64,000 bases of DNA from Pedobacter sp. PLR (GCF_026239675.1 NZ_JAPIVQ010000003.1:124001-188000), one strand, 5' to 3'; counted from the stretch's first letter, positions 26,498 to 35,170 are shown. Made by a program: numbers and translations. The notes: generated by a model from the letters alone, not told the origin.

Positions 26498-26974
26498 ATG
26501 TTACATATTCTACTGATTTATCTGCTGCCCATCTTTCACCCATTTTATGTGAGTGTAACGGAAATTACACAAGATCCTAAGACTAAAACAGTACAAGTCA
26601 GCGTGCGTGTTTTCTTTGATGATTTTGAAAAAGCACTGGATCATCAGTATAAGGAAAGGGTCAATATTCTCAAACCTGCAGATCGGAAAAAGGTGGATTT
26701 GCGCATTGCGGATTACCTGAAAAAGCATTTGCAAATTAAAGTCAATCAGCAGCCGGTCGTATTTAAATATCTCGGCTATGAGATTGAAGAAGATGCCGCC
26801 TGGTGTTACTTTGAAACAGCAGCGTTGCCAGCCATCAAAAATATCGAAATTAAAAATGATGTGCTGTTTGCCGAGCACGAATCTCAATCCAATATGATCC
26901 ACGTAACGGTAAACGGCAAAAGGAAAAGCACCAAGCTTGATAACCCTAAAAATTCAGTAAGCCTGGTGTTTTAG
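26498..26974 (+). CDS. DUF6702 family secreted protein
   Basis: This 158-residue protein has an N-terminal hydrophobic leader (MLHILLIYLLPIFHPFYVS) and a beta-rich body with HPFYVSVTEITQD, a pattern I associate with the DUF6702 family. Near residue 100, AAWCYFETAALPAIKNIEIKND is the other conserved stretch. Proteins of this kind are regularly found beside HupE-like and M1 peptidase genes. Here it is divergent from that pair with 71 bp between the start codons. The function is unknown. Confidence 0.7.
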   Translation: MLHILLIYLLPIFHPFYVSVTEITQDPKTKTVQVSVRVFFDDFEKALDHQYKERVNILKPADRKKVDLRIADYLKKHLQIKVNQQPVVFKYLGYEIEEDAAWCYFETAALPAIKNIEIKNDVLFAEHESQSNMIHVTVNGKRKSTKLDNPKNSVSLVF

Positions 26975-27422
26975 ATCCGGCTGAGCTTATGGTTTCACAT
27001 TTCAGGAAGTTTAACACTTGCTTGTTAACCATAGGTTAATGAGCAAGTGTTCGGTTATTGTCTTTTTTTTACCCTGTTCTTCTGTTGCTGTTTTTTTGCT
27101 TTTGTTTTGCTCAAACAAAATCAAAGCAAAAGAAGAGCAAAACAAAAGCAAAACAAAAGCAAAACAGATAGCGGGTTCTTATCGGATTTTGGACCTCGAT
27201 ATTCAAGCATTATTAGGGAGGATTTTCAATTATCGGGAGCAGCTAAGCCTGGGTTTTCGTGTTCTCTTTCTGGATTCAGGAAAATTCAACTAGAAAAGGA
27301 TGTTTCTTCTGAAAGGGTTTTTGTTGATTAATAAGATAATCAGGACGATTGGGATATGAAGCGCATAAAAAAAGGAGGTCTATATAGACCTCCTTTAAAA
27401 AAATATTAGGGTAGCAATGCTA
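26975..27422. other. gene-free stretch with A/C-rich inverted and direct repeats
   Basis: No convincing gene is present; two overlapping short frames here are simple-sequence translations. TTTTGCTTTTGTTTTGCTC (27094-27112) has its exact complement at 27135-27153, a 19-bp inverted repeat. The right arm continues as an 11-bp direct repeat of AGCAAAACAAA. A terminator for the minus-strand lipoprotein gene lies at 27371-27396. Confidence 0.55.
27371..27396 (-). terminator. terminator for lipoprotein gene
   Basis: A 26-nt perfect palindrome built on AAAGGAGGTCTAT, flanked by A tracts on both sides, lies 27 bp past the stop of the minus-strand gene ending at 27423. Confidence 0.8.
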
Positions 27423-28475
27423 TTATTGGTACTGGATATACATTGGTACTGGTTTCAGTTTCAACAACTCTTCCGGAGTCATCAATCTGTTTGGTGCTTT
27501 TTTCAAATCATTTTTATAGAACAATTTGAATCCGGTAAACTGAACCGGCTCAGGGAAAATAAAGTGACGGTAAGTTCCGATTTTAAGATCTGGTTCACCC
27601 CATCCATCCATGTGCATAACCACCTGAACTTCCGGACGAAGTTTAATGTTTTTGTAATTCGTAACCATTTTACGGGTGAAACGGTGTACTACAAATACTT
27701 TAGGAGGAAGGTTGTTCGTTTTAACCAGCTTAGCCAGGTAATCCGTACAGTAGTTAATATCAGCAGCATCATAAGTACCGATTCTTTTTCCCGGCTTGCT
27801 ACCGTCTTTCATCGAGAACTCAGGGTCAATACCTAAATGCACCTGTGGCATTTTCAGGTATTTTTCTAATCTTGGTAATTCCTTTTGAATGGTGCTTAAA
27901 CCTACTTGTATATCTAAAAATACAATTGCATTCTGCATTTTAGCAATTTTCAATACCGAGTCAATTTGTTTATCGCCCATGCGGTTGATGTACATTCCGT
28001 CTTTTCCTGGTGTACCACTCGCTACAGAAGCAATGTAGTGTACTCCCGGCTGAACAGGTGTGCTCGGATCTGCTTTTTCCCAATGTTTCACTTCCTTGTT
28101 TAGACGGCTCCACATTTCTTTAGGTGCATATTCCCCTAAAGCACCCATTTTTTTAGAGTGAAGGTTACCGTAATAAACCACAATACGCTTAAATGGTAAT
28201 ATTGCACCAGCTAGTGGGTAAGGACCTTTTCTTCCTGCCCAGTTACCTGTAGTATCACCATTGGCCATTTTTTTCACTAAAGCATCATATTTTGCAGTAT
28301 CTACCGGTACACGTACTGTTCCTACTTCCGGTTCCGGAGTAGTTACCGTATCGCCGGTGGCAGTTACAGTCGTCGACTTATCATTCGTTTTCTTTGCGTC
28401 AGAAGTGCAGCTGATGAATACACCTAGCGATGCCATTCCAATCAAAACTCTTCCTGCTAATTGAGGTATTTTCAT
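27423..28475 (-). CDS. lipoprotein of unknown function
   Basis: I do not recognise this 350-residue protein with certainty. It has a lipoprotein signal with lipobox VFISC (Cys near residue 23), then a Thr/Asp/Lys-rich linker to about residue 50. The globular part that follows has motifs such as YYGNLHSKKMGALGE, HLGIDPEFSM and VFVVHRFTRKM. Alternating beta strands ending in acidic or His residues (FLDIQVG, LGIDPEF, VVMHMDGWG) suggest a TIM-barrel hydrolase-like fold, but this is only an impression. It is transcribed divergently from the heme-uptake operon, sharing a 196-bp intergenic region that contains three palindromic operators. Confidence 0.65.
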   Translation of the reverse strand: MKIPQLAGRVLIGMASLGVFISCTSDAKKTNDKSTTVTATGDTVTTPEPEVGTVRVPVDTAKYDALVKKMANGDTTGNWAGRKGPYPLAGAILPFKRIVVYYGNLHSKKMGALGEYAPKEMWSRLNKEVKHWEKADPSTPVQPGVHYIASVASGTPGKDGMYINRMGDKQIDSVLKIAKMQNAIVFLDIQVGLSTIQKELPRLEKYLKMPQVHLGIDPEFSMKDGSKPGKRIGTYDAADINYCTDYLAKLVKTNNLPPKVFVVHRFTRKMVTNYKNIKLRPEVQVVMHMDGWGEPDLKIGTYRHFIFPEPVQFTGFKLFYKNDLKKAPNRLMTPEELLKLKPVPMYIQYQ

Positions 28476-28582
28476 ATAAGGGTAATTGTTTTTTAAAGAT
28501 AAATATAGTTACAAGTATAACACTCTTTAAAGTAATAAAAAAGCAGTTTCATAAAGGAAAGCGCTATTGTTGTTAATCTTTA

Positions 28583-28597
28583 TTAGAATTATTCTAA
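28583..28597. promoter_or_regulatory. Fur-family-like operator 1 upstream of hmuR
   Basis: TTAGAATTATTCTAA is a perfect 7-1-7 palindrome, the layout of Fur, PerR and Zur boxes, and the core closely resembles the Irr control element TTTAGAANNNTTCTAAA. Confidence 0.6.
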
Positions 28598-28601
28598 ATA
28601 A

Positions 28602-28622
28602 TATTTGGAATAATTCTAAATA
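28602..28622. promoter_or_regulatory. Fur-family-like operator 2, overlapping the hmuR -33 region
   Basis: The core TTTGGAATAATTCTAAA extends by TA on each side to a 10-1-10 palindrome with one mismatch. TTTG at 28604-28607 within it may be the -33 element for the -7 at 28629-28636 (21-bp spacing), so a bound repressor would block transcription. Confidence 0.6.
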
Positions 28623-28628
28623 AGTCCT

Positions 28629-28636
28629 TATACTTG
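28629..28636 (+). promoter_or_regulatory. likely -7 element of the hmu operon
   Basis: TATACTTG differs from TAnnTTTG at one base. With TTTG at 28604-28607 as the -33 element it gives a start near 28640, between operators 2 and 3. Confidence 0.45.
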
Positions 28637-28642
28637 CAGCAC

Positions 28643-28663
28643 TATTTGAAATCATTCTAAATA
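28643..28663. promoter_or_regulatory. Fur-family-like operator 3, just downstream of the hmuR transcription start
   Basis: The core TTTGAAATCATTCTAAA extends by TA on each side, a 10-1-10 palindrome with two mismatches, nearly identical to operator 2 at 28602-28622. It ends 9 bp before the hmuR ATG. Confidence 0.6.
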
Positions 28664-28671
28664 ATCAAACA

Positions 28672-30948
28672 ATGACACGATTGCTGCTGCTACCTATTTT
28701 GCTCTTTATTTCCGTAATCACGGCTAATGCACAGGAAAAAGGTGGATTTATCTCCGGAACTGTAAATACAGCAGATGGCAGACCAGCGGCAAATGTGTTG
28801 GTATTCATTAAAGGGCAAAAGGGGATTGCTTACAGCACAGCCGAAGGAAACTTTAAAATATTTTCACCTGAGGGGGAACAAACGCTGATTTTTCAATCGG
28901 TTACCAAAAAACAAATAGAAACGCCCTTGAAAGTTGTGGCGAATCAGGAACAGAACCTTCCGGCCATACGTCTGAAAGAAAATGCTTACGAACTCAATGA
29001 AGTCGTGATTACCGGACAATACGAACCTCAGTCCTTACGTAATTCTGTTTATAATGTGCGGACGATTAGTAGTGAAATGATCCGTCTTCGCGGGGCTACC
29101 GAGCTGAAAAGTATATTAAACACGGAATTGGGCATTCGCTTCTCCACAGATAGACCAACCGGAATTAGTACCCCTGAATTGATGGGCGTTTCCGGTGCAG
29201 GTATTAAAATACTGATAGATGGCGTTCCGATGATGGATCGTGGAGTAGAAAAAGAGAGCCTCGGACAAATTGATGTAAACACCGTAGAACGGATCGAAAT
29301 TGTAGAAGGACCGATGTCGGTGATATACGGTACAGATGCCATGGCCGGGGTGATCAATATCATTACCAAAAGAGGCGGACGGGACCGGTTCTCGGTAACG
29401 GCAAGGGTTCAGGAAGAAAGCGCAGGAAAAGAATATAATGCCTTTGATGGCAAAGGAACACATAACGAATTTATTGGATTCAACTGGCAGAAAAACGGAT
29501 GGCATGCTGCTGCTTCCGGTAGCCGTAATAATTTTGGCGGATGGCAGGGGCTAAAAACCGGTCGTGAGCAAGAATGGTTGCCTAAAAATCAGTGGCTGAC
29601 TTCGGCAGCTGCCGGATATAAAAATGGGAAATTAGAGATATGGTACCGTTTCAATGGTGCCGATGAAAGCTTAAAGCTCTTAGGACCGGTCAGTAATTCG
29701 CCTAAAGTATCAGATAAAGAGTACATTTCTAAACGTTGGTTTCACCAGTTGCAGGGATCATTATTTGTAAATGATAAGCTGAGCATAGATGCGGCTGCCG
29801 CTTATACGGATTATAGTCGCCGGACATTGTCTACAGATCTGGACCTGGCGACAGGCAAAGAAACCTTATCTACAGAGCTGGCTTCACAGGATCTGGATGA
29901 GTTAAGTACCCTGTTTTTTAGAAGTACAGTTCAATATAAAATATCACCGGAACTGACCTTGCAGCCAGGTATTGAATTCAATAGGAATTCCGGACAGGGT
30001 GGCAGGATAACCGGCTCACCGGTGATCAATGATTATTCATTTTTCCTATCCACACAATGGCAGATAAATGAGGCGATTCAATTGAAACCTGGTTTCAGGC
30101 TGACTAAAAACTCGATATACGATGCGCCACCGGTTATTCCTTCCTTACATACTAAAATCAAACTGAATAAAGACCTTGACCTGCGCCTTTCTTATGCCAG
30201 AGGGTTTAGAGCACCGATGTTGAGAGAGCTGTATTTTTATATGAAAGACAGCAATCATGATCTGAAAGGAAACCTCGATCTGAAAGCAGAATATTCGAAT
30301 AGCTACCATGGATCACTTTCCCTGGCCGTAAAATCGACGCCGGAATTACGAGTAAATACGATGGTCAGTGGTTTTTTCAACGACTATAAAAACAAGATTG
30401 ATTTAGGCCTGGTAGAAGGCACAACTAATGTAAATACTTACCTCAATATCGCTAAAAACAAAACTCTGGGCGGCGAGTGGACCAATTCCCTATACTGGAA
30501 AGGTTTACAAGCAAGTTTAGGCTTTGCTTATATCGGACAATACAATATGTATTCGGAAGAAAAGGATGAATTAGGGAGCACACCGAAATTTGTATGGACG
30601 CCGGAAATTAATTCCAACATCTCTTATCTGGTGCCAAAAATTAATACCAATGTGAGCTTATTCTACAAATTTACAGGGGAGAAATCCGCTTATATCCTGA
30701 GTCAGAATGCGGAAGGTACTACTGCCAGGTTAAGTAAAATGGCTGCTTACCATATCGCAGACCTGACCCTAAATAAAACCATTAACAAATACCTGAGCAT
30801 CAATGGAGGAGTAAGAAACCTGCTGGATGTAACCAGAGTCCGCACCACCGGTGTGGAGGCAGGCGCCCATGTTAGCGATGGCAGCAATCCATTTGGCTAT
30901 GGCCGTTCTTATTTCCTGGGTTTAACCATGAGCTGGGCTAAAAAGTAA
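28672..30948 (+). CDS. hmuR: TonB-dependent heme receptor
   Basis: This 758-residue outer membrane receptor takes up heme using energy from TonB. It has a signal peptide (about 1-20), a carboxypeptidase-regulatory-like domain (about 25-95, GGFISGTVNTADGRPAANVLV), a plug (about 110-235) ending in EGPMSVIYGTDAMAGVINIIT, and a 22-strand barrel to the C-terminus. GFRAPMLRELYFY followed by NHDLKGNLDLKAEY corresponds to the FRAP and NPxL region of heme receptors and contains the candidate heme His. It is first in an operon with hmuY, hmuT, hmuU, hmuV and hmuS, which supports heme as substrate. Three Fur-like operators cover its promoter. Confidence 0.9.
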   Translation: MTRLLLLPILLFISVITANAQEKGGFISGTVNTADGRPAANVLVFIKGQKGIAYSTAEGNFKIFSPEGEQTLIFQSVTKKQIETPLKVVANQEQNLPAIRLKENAYELNEVVITGQYEPQSLRNSVYNVRTISSEMIRLRGATELKSILNTELGIRFSTDRPTGISTPELMGVSGAGIKILIDGVPMMDRGVEKESLGQIDVNTVERIEIVEGPMSVIYGTDAMAGVINIITKRGGRDRFSVTARVQEESAGKEYNAFDGKGTHNEFIGFNWQKNGWHAAASGSRNNFGGWQGLKTGREQEWLPKNQWLTSAAAGYKNGKLEIWYRFNGADESLKLLGPVSNSPKVSDKEYISKRWFHQLQGSLFVNDKLSIDAAAAYTDYSRRTLSTDLDLATGKETLSTELASQDLDELSTLFFRSTVQYKISPELTLQPGIEFNRNSGQGGRITGSPVINDYSFFLSTQWQINEAIQLKPGFRLTKNSIYDAPPVIPSLHTKIKLNKDLDLRLSYARGFRAPMLRELYFYMKDSNHDLKGNLDLKAEYSNSYHGSLSLAVKSTPELRVNTMVSGFFNDYKNKIDLGLVEGTTNVNTYLNIAKNKTLGGEWTNSLYWKGLQASLGFAYIGQYNMYSEEKDELGSTPKFVWTPEINSNISYLVPKINTNVSLFYKFTGEKSAYILSQNAEGTTARLSKMAAYHIADLTLNKTINKYLSINGGVRNLLDVTRVRTTGVEAGAHVSDGSNPFGYGRSYFLGLTMSWAKK

Positions 30949-30970
30949 TCAATTATAAAATCAAAATATT

Positions 30971-32392
30971 ATGAAAAAAGTTCTCCATTTCCTCTTTATG
31001 ATCACGATGATAGCAACGGCAACGTCCTGCAAAAAATCAGATCCGCCAATGCCAGACAATACCATCAATTTTGAAGCGGCAAAGCAGGGGCTTGAAGCAT
31101 CTGCAGCAGAAGCGGTACTGAAAATAAATTTGGCAAGAGCCACAGATGTTGCCGTAGCGGTAACCGTTAACCTTCAGGGAACCGGCTTAACTTACGGAAC
31201 GGAATATACCACTGAACCTGCAGCAACAGGAAATACCCTAACATTGAGCATCCCTGCCGGTGGAACAACTGCTTCTTTTAAAGTGAAAAAAGTAGCCAAT
31301 GCAGTGATCAATGGTACAGAAACTATTGCCTTTAACATTAGCGCTGCCGGAAGTCCGCTGGTCATGGGAAGCACCCTGAAAACAGAGTTGACTTTCTCTT
31401 CGATTACTTCTGAAGGATCACAATTGACGCTAAAAGGGATTTTTGGAACGGAAGCCGGAAGTAGCGCTTTAAATACGGTGTACGTAGATTTAAGCAGCAA
31501 CTCACTGGTCAATGTAAAAAGAGATGCCTGGGTACTTGGTTTTTCTTCGGGAACTGATTTCCGCGTAAGACTGAACAATACCAACGGTACCTCAGCGATT
31601 CAGCTTGCCGGTAAATCAGATTTGAATGCGGTAACGGCATCAGATGTGGTATTGGATGATCTGGCCATTGCTCTGGGAGTTTCAGAATCCCCTACAGTGC
31701 ATCCTTTTGTAAATATTGACAACGTTTATGGCGATGTAACTAAAGATGTTATTGCCAGTGTTTCTGCTACTGATGCAGACAATAAAGTATTTATCGTTAA
31801 TCCTTCTGGTGGTAGCCATACTTCAGTGTTGTCATTAGACAATTTATTGAAAATCCGCATCTTGAGAAAAGGAGCTGGCTATACTTTACAGTATGCTAAA
31901 CTGAAAGAAACGACTTTCAAAACGATCGACCTGGTTAAAGATGCAGCAAACAACTTTGTGTTTGTAAACTTTAGCGATGTGGCAAGCGTATTGAATGTAG
32001 AGCCTGCAAAGGCGAAATGGGATCTGGCCTGGACCTGGTCTATCTACTATGGTGCAGCAGGAGGAACTACTTATCCTTATGGATTCTCTGATATTGTTTT
32101 TGTTAACAATCTGGGTGGTGCTCAGGCAGCACAGGTAGCTACAACTACAGTTTCTTATGCTAATTATAAGGAGAGTGATATCGCTGCAACAAGTTTCAAA
32201 GCAGATCGTAATGTGATTGGTTCAGACTGGCGCTCTACCAGTCCGGCAACAGGAGTTAAAGCGGATCGTTTTTATGTGATTAAAGACGCTTCCGGAAATG
32301 TATATAAACTGAAGTTCATCTCAATGGGTGCTGGTGATGGCGGTAAACGCGGTGAGCCTGTGATTGAGTATGCACTCGTTAAGAAGGGCTAA
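30971..32392 (+). CDS. hmuY: HmuY-family heme-binding lipoprotein, extended
   Basis: This 473-residue surface lipoprotein has lipobox ATSC at about residue 20. Residues ~30-145 look like a Calx-beta-type repeat domain (LKINLARATDVAVAVTVNLQ, YGTEYTT, ASFKVKKVANAVINGTETI). Residues ~150-473 match the HmuY fold seen in Porphyromonas gingivalis, with KGIFGTEAGSSALNTVYVDL at the start and KAKWDLAWTWSIYYG near residue 345. HmuY captures heme from host or environmental proteins and passes it to HmuR. At 473 residues it is about twice the length of the classical protein because of the N-terminal domain. It lies 22 bp after hmuR. A hairpin at 32415-32453 separates it from hmuT. Confidence 0.82.
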   Translation: MKKVLHFLFMITMIATATSCKKSDPPMPDNTINFEAAKQGLEASAAEAVLKINLARATDVAVAVTVNLQGTGLTYGTEYTTEPAATGNTLTLSIPAGGTTASFKVKKVANAVINGTETIAFNISAAGSPLVMGSTLKTELTFSSITSEGSQLTLKGIFGTEAGSSALNTVYVDLSSNSLVNVKRDAWVLGFSSGTDFRVRLNNTNGTSAIQLAGKSDLNAVTASDVVLDDLAIALGVSESPTVHPFVNIDNVYGDVTKDVIASVSATDADNKVFIVNPSGGSHTSVLSLDNLLKIRILRKGAGYTLQYAKLKETTFKTIDLVKDAANNFVFVNFSDVASVLNVEPAKAKWDLAWTWSIYYGAAGGTTYPYGFSDIVFVNNLGGAQAAQVATTTVSYANYKESDIAATSFKADRNVIGSDWRSTSPATGVKADRFYVIKDASGNVYKLKFISMGAGDGGKRGEPVIEYALVKKG

Positions 32393-32414
32393 AATTTGGT
32401 TAGTTTAGGTTGTA

Positions 32415-32453
32415 GGAAGCTTCCGGTGGATGCCGGAAGCTCATCCTTTTTCC
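32415..32453 (+). terminator. hairpin with T tract between hmuY and hmuT (partial terminator)
   Basis: AGCTTCCGG (32418-32426) pairs with CCGGAAGCT (32433-32441) around a 6-nt loop; CATCCTTTTT follows. Its position inside the operon suggests reduced transcription of hmuTUVS relative to hmuRY. Confidence 0.6.
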
Positions 32454-32478
32454 TGCTGCTGATTTAAAAAACAAAGAC

Positions 32479-33339
32479 ATGAAATACAAACTAATTATTT
32501 TGTTTTGCGGGGTAATGGCACTTAATGCCTGTAATGCCGGCGCAGACAAAAACACAACCGATCAACAGCTGGATAGTGTCAAAATTGTTTCCCTCAACGG
32601 GACGATTTCTGAGATTGTTGCCGGTCTTGGTCTGGAGAAAAATATTGTAGGGACAGATATTACCAGCAATTACCCGGAGAGCCTGAGAAGCAAGCCTAAA
32701 GTAGGACACAACCGGAGAATTAACGCAGAAGGTGTGTTATCCCTACAACCAAATATCGTAGTGGGCATGGCTAAAGAAATGAGTCCACAGCTGGCTACGC
32801 AGTTTAAAGCAGCAGGAATCCGCTTGATTCTTTTTGATCAGGATTTTACTGCGGAAGGAACGAAAAAGCTGATTCATGCAGTGGCGGATAGTCTTCAGCA
32901 TACGGCTAAAGCAGATTCACTGGCTAAAGCTTTTGAAACACAGTTGGCAGAAGCACAGGCGCATGTCAACAATTCTAAAAAGCCTAAAGTGTTGTTTATT
33001 TATGCGCGTGGTACCGGAACCATGATGGTTGGCGGTACAGGTACACCCGTAGAAAAAGTGATTGAAATGGCTGGCGGTGTTAATGCCATTACGGAATTTG
33101 AAGAATACAAACCTTTAACTTCTGAAGCATTGGTGAAAGCAAACCCTGATGTGTTGTTGCTATTTGATGATGGATTAGAAAGTTTAGGTGGTGTTTCCGG
33201 ATTATTGGAAGTACAGGGTGTAGCCCAAACCAATGCAGGGAAAAATAAAAGAGTGGTGACTATGCCCGGAGAAATGCTGACCAGTTTTGGTCCGCGATTA
33301 GGTCAGGCAGTAACTTCATTAGCAGAAAAGATAAAGTGA
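32479..33339 (+). CDS. hmuT: heme ABC transporter substrate-binding lipoprotein
   Basis: This 286-residue periplasmic binding protein has lipobox LNAC (Cys near residue 18) and the class III (FecB/BtuF-like) two-lobe fold. Landmarks are IVSLNGTISEIVAGLGLEKNIVGTD near 37 and GGTGTPVEKVIEMAGGVNA near 185. It should bind heme in the periplasm and deliver it to HmuUV. The stop overlaps the GTG start of hmuU by four bases (GTGA), so translation is coupled. It is shorter than many HmuT proteins but complete. Confidence 0.88.
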   Translation: MKYKLIILFCGVMALNACNAGADKNTTDQQLDSVKIVSLNGTISEIVAGLGLEKNIVGTDITSNYPESLRSKPKVGHNRRINAEGVLSLQPNIVVGMAKEMSPQLATQFKAAGIRLILFDQDFTAEGTKKLIHAVADSLQHTAKADSLAKAFETQLAEAQAHVNNSKKPKVLFIYARGTGTMMVGGTGTPVEKVIEMAGGVNAITEFEEYKPLTSEALVKANPDVLLLFDDGLESLGGVSGLLEVQGVAQTNAGKNKRVVTMPGEMLTSFGPRLGQAVTSLAEKIK

Positions 33340-34382
33340 TCAAAAAAACAGGATATATCCTTTTATGTTTAACCATCGTTTTGATTTTAACGATGGTTAT
33401 TTCGTCTTGTGTGGGGGCGGTGCCCATTAGTTTTTCAGAGTTGATGTCCATCATTGCCTATCATACCGGTTTATCCGGACAACAGAATTTTGAGTCTCAG
33501 CAGGCAGCAGTGTTTTTAAACCTGCGCTTGCCAAGGGTAATTTTGGGCGTATTGATTGGGGCCGCACTCGGAATTTCCGGTGCAGCGATTCAAGGGCTTT
33601 TCAGGAACCCATTGGCGGAACCCGGATTAATTGGTATTTCTTCCGGAGCCACGCTATTTGCGGTGGTCATGATCGTACTGGAAACCAAAATATTTAAGGA
33701 ATTAACCGGTGTGCTTGGTTTTTATGCTTTATCGATTGCCGCATTTATTGGCGCAGGATTAACCACGATGTTGGTTTATCGCATTGCAATGAGAAACGGG
33801 AAAACCATTATCACCACTTTACTTTTAGGTGGTATAGCCATCAATGCGATGGCAGGGGCTTTTACCGGTTTGTTAACTTATATGGCTACGGATGCACAGC
33901 TCCGCAACATTACGTTCTGGAGTCTGGGGAGTTTAGGCGGTGCCAGCTGGCCAACAGTAACGGCATTATTGCCTTTCGTATTGATTCCGGTAATTGGCTT
34001 GCCTTTTTTAGCTAAATCTCTAAATGCGCTGGCATTGGGAGAAGCACAGGCCATGCACATGGGTATAAATGTGAAAGTGGTCAAAAGACTGGTCATTTGT
34101 CTGGCCACGATGGCTGTTGGTGCTTCGGTGGCAGTAGCAGGGATGATCGCCTTTATCGGATTGATTATTCCACATATTTTAAGGATGACTTTTACTGCCG
34201 ACCATCGGTTGGTGGTTCCGGGTTCTGCATTGCTGGGTGCAGCGTTGTTAACCCTGGCAGATTTAATTGCAAGAACAGTAGTGGCACCGGCAGAATTGCC
34301 AATTGGCATATTAACGGCCATGATTGGTGCCCCTGTATTTATATATATCATCATTACGGAAAGAAATAAAACGAACCTATAA
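33336..34382 (+). CDS. hmuU: heme ABC transporter permease (FecCD family)
   Basis: This 348-residue inner membrane permease has about ten transmembrane helices. LRLPRVILGVLIGAALGISG and AIQGLFRNPLAEPGLIGISSG are the conserved FecCD signature, and AGMIAFIGLIIPHILR near residue 270 is the second family motif. It pairs with the HmuV ATPase. The start codon is GTG, overlapping the end of hmuT by 4 bp, and the hmuV ATG follows the stop without a gap. Confidence 0.9.
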   Translation: MIKKTGYILLCLTIVLILTMVISSCVGAVPISFSELMSIIAYHTGLSGQQNFESQQAAVFLNLRLPRVILGVLIGAALGISGAAIQGLFRNPLAEPGLIGISSGATLFAVVMIVLETKIFKELTGVLGFYALSIAAFIGAGLTTMLVYRIAMRNGKTIITTLLLGGIAINAMAGAFTGLLTYMATDAQLRNITFWSLGSLGGASWPTVTALLPFVLIPVIGLPFLAKSLNALALGEAQAMHMGINVKVVKRLVICLATMAVGASVAVAGMIAFIGLIIPHILRMTFTADHRLVVPGSALLGAALLTLADLIARTVVAPAELPIGILTAMIGAPVFIYIIITERNKTNL

Positions 34383-35165
34383 ATGATCAAGGTAAGAGAA
34401 CTGAGTTTTAAGGTAGGAGAGAAGAAATTGTTGGATGGCTTGAGCTTTGACGCCCATAAAGGGGAGTTGCTGGCGATATTAGGGGCCAACGGCGCTGGGA
34501 AAAGTACATTGATGAAATTGCTTTGCCGCGAGATCCGCCCTTCTGCCGGAACAATTACCATCCAGGGTAAAGCACTAGCAGATTATCGCCTCGAAGATCT
34601 GGCGAAAACACGTGCGGTATTGTCGCAACACAATACATTGTCGGTTTCTTTTCAGGTGAATGAGCTGGTTTTAATGGGTCGCTATCCTCATTTTAAGCAA
34701 AAGCCTACCGAAGATGATTTTAGGATTGTCCGTGAGGCGATGGAAGAAACAGGTATCAGCCACCTGGCTTCCAGAGATTACAATACGCTTTCCGGTGGGG
34801 AGCAGCAAAGGGTGCAGCTGGCCAGGGTGATCGCGCAGATTTATGATAGTCCCGATGCCTGTTTGTTCTTAGATGAACCTACGAATGGCTTAGATTTATT
34901 ATACCAGCAACAGATTATGGAGCTGGCCAGGAAACTGGCAGACCGCGGTTATTGTGTGGTTTGTATTTTACACGATATTAATTTTGCCTCCCGTTTTGCA
35001 GATCGCATCATGATGCTGAAACAGGGAAAAAAGGTGGCCGAAGGCTTACCAATAGAAGTGATCAACTGTGAAAATATACACGAAACTTTCAGTATAAAAG
35101 TAAAACTGATGGAATGTGAAGGTTATAACTGTCCGCTGGTTGTACCAGCAACGATATTAAAGTAA
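34383..35165 (+). CDS. hmuV: heme ABC transporter ATP-binding protein
   Basis: This 260-residue ABC ATPase has Walker A GANGAGKST at about 37, signature LSGGEQQRVQLARV at about 138, Walker B CLFLDEPT at about 160, and the H-loop CILHDIN. It energises heme import by HmuU. It is placed between hmuU (no gap) and hmuS (5 bp gap). Confidence 0.92.
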   Translation: MIKVRELSFKVGEKKLLDGLSFDAHKGELLAILGANGAGKSTLMKLLCREIRPSAGTITIQGKALADYRLEDLAKTRAVLSQHNTLSVSFQVNELVLMGRYPHFKQKPTEDDFRIVREAMEETGISHLASRDYNTLSGGEQQRVQLARVIAQIYDSPDACLFLDEPTNGLDLLYQQQIMELARKLADRGYCVVCILHDINFASRFADRIMMLKQGKKVAEGLPIEVINCENIHETFSIKVKLMECEGYNCPLVVPATILK

Positions 35166-35170
35166 GAATT

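Noticed and set aside
27018..27331. Small proteins encoded in two overlapping frames
   Set aside because: The translations are dominated by the A/C-rich simple repeat (KSKTKAKQ type) and phenylalanine-rich runs, with no family likeness or start context.
33878..34561. 227-residue frame antisense to hmuU/hmuV
   Set aside because: It lies opposite two well-supported genes and has no family resemblance; open antisense frames follow from the codon pattern.
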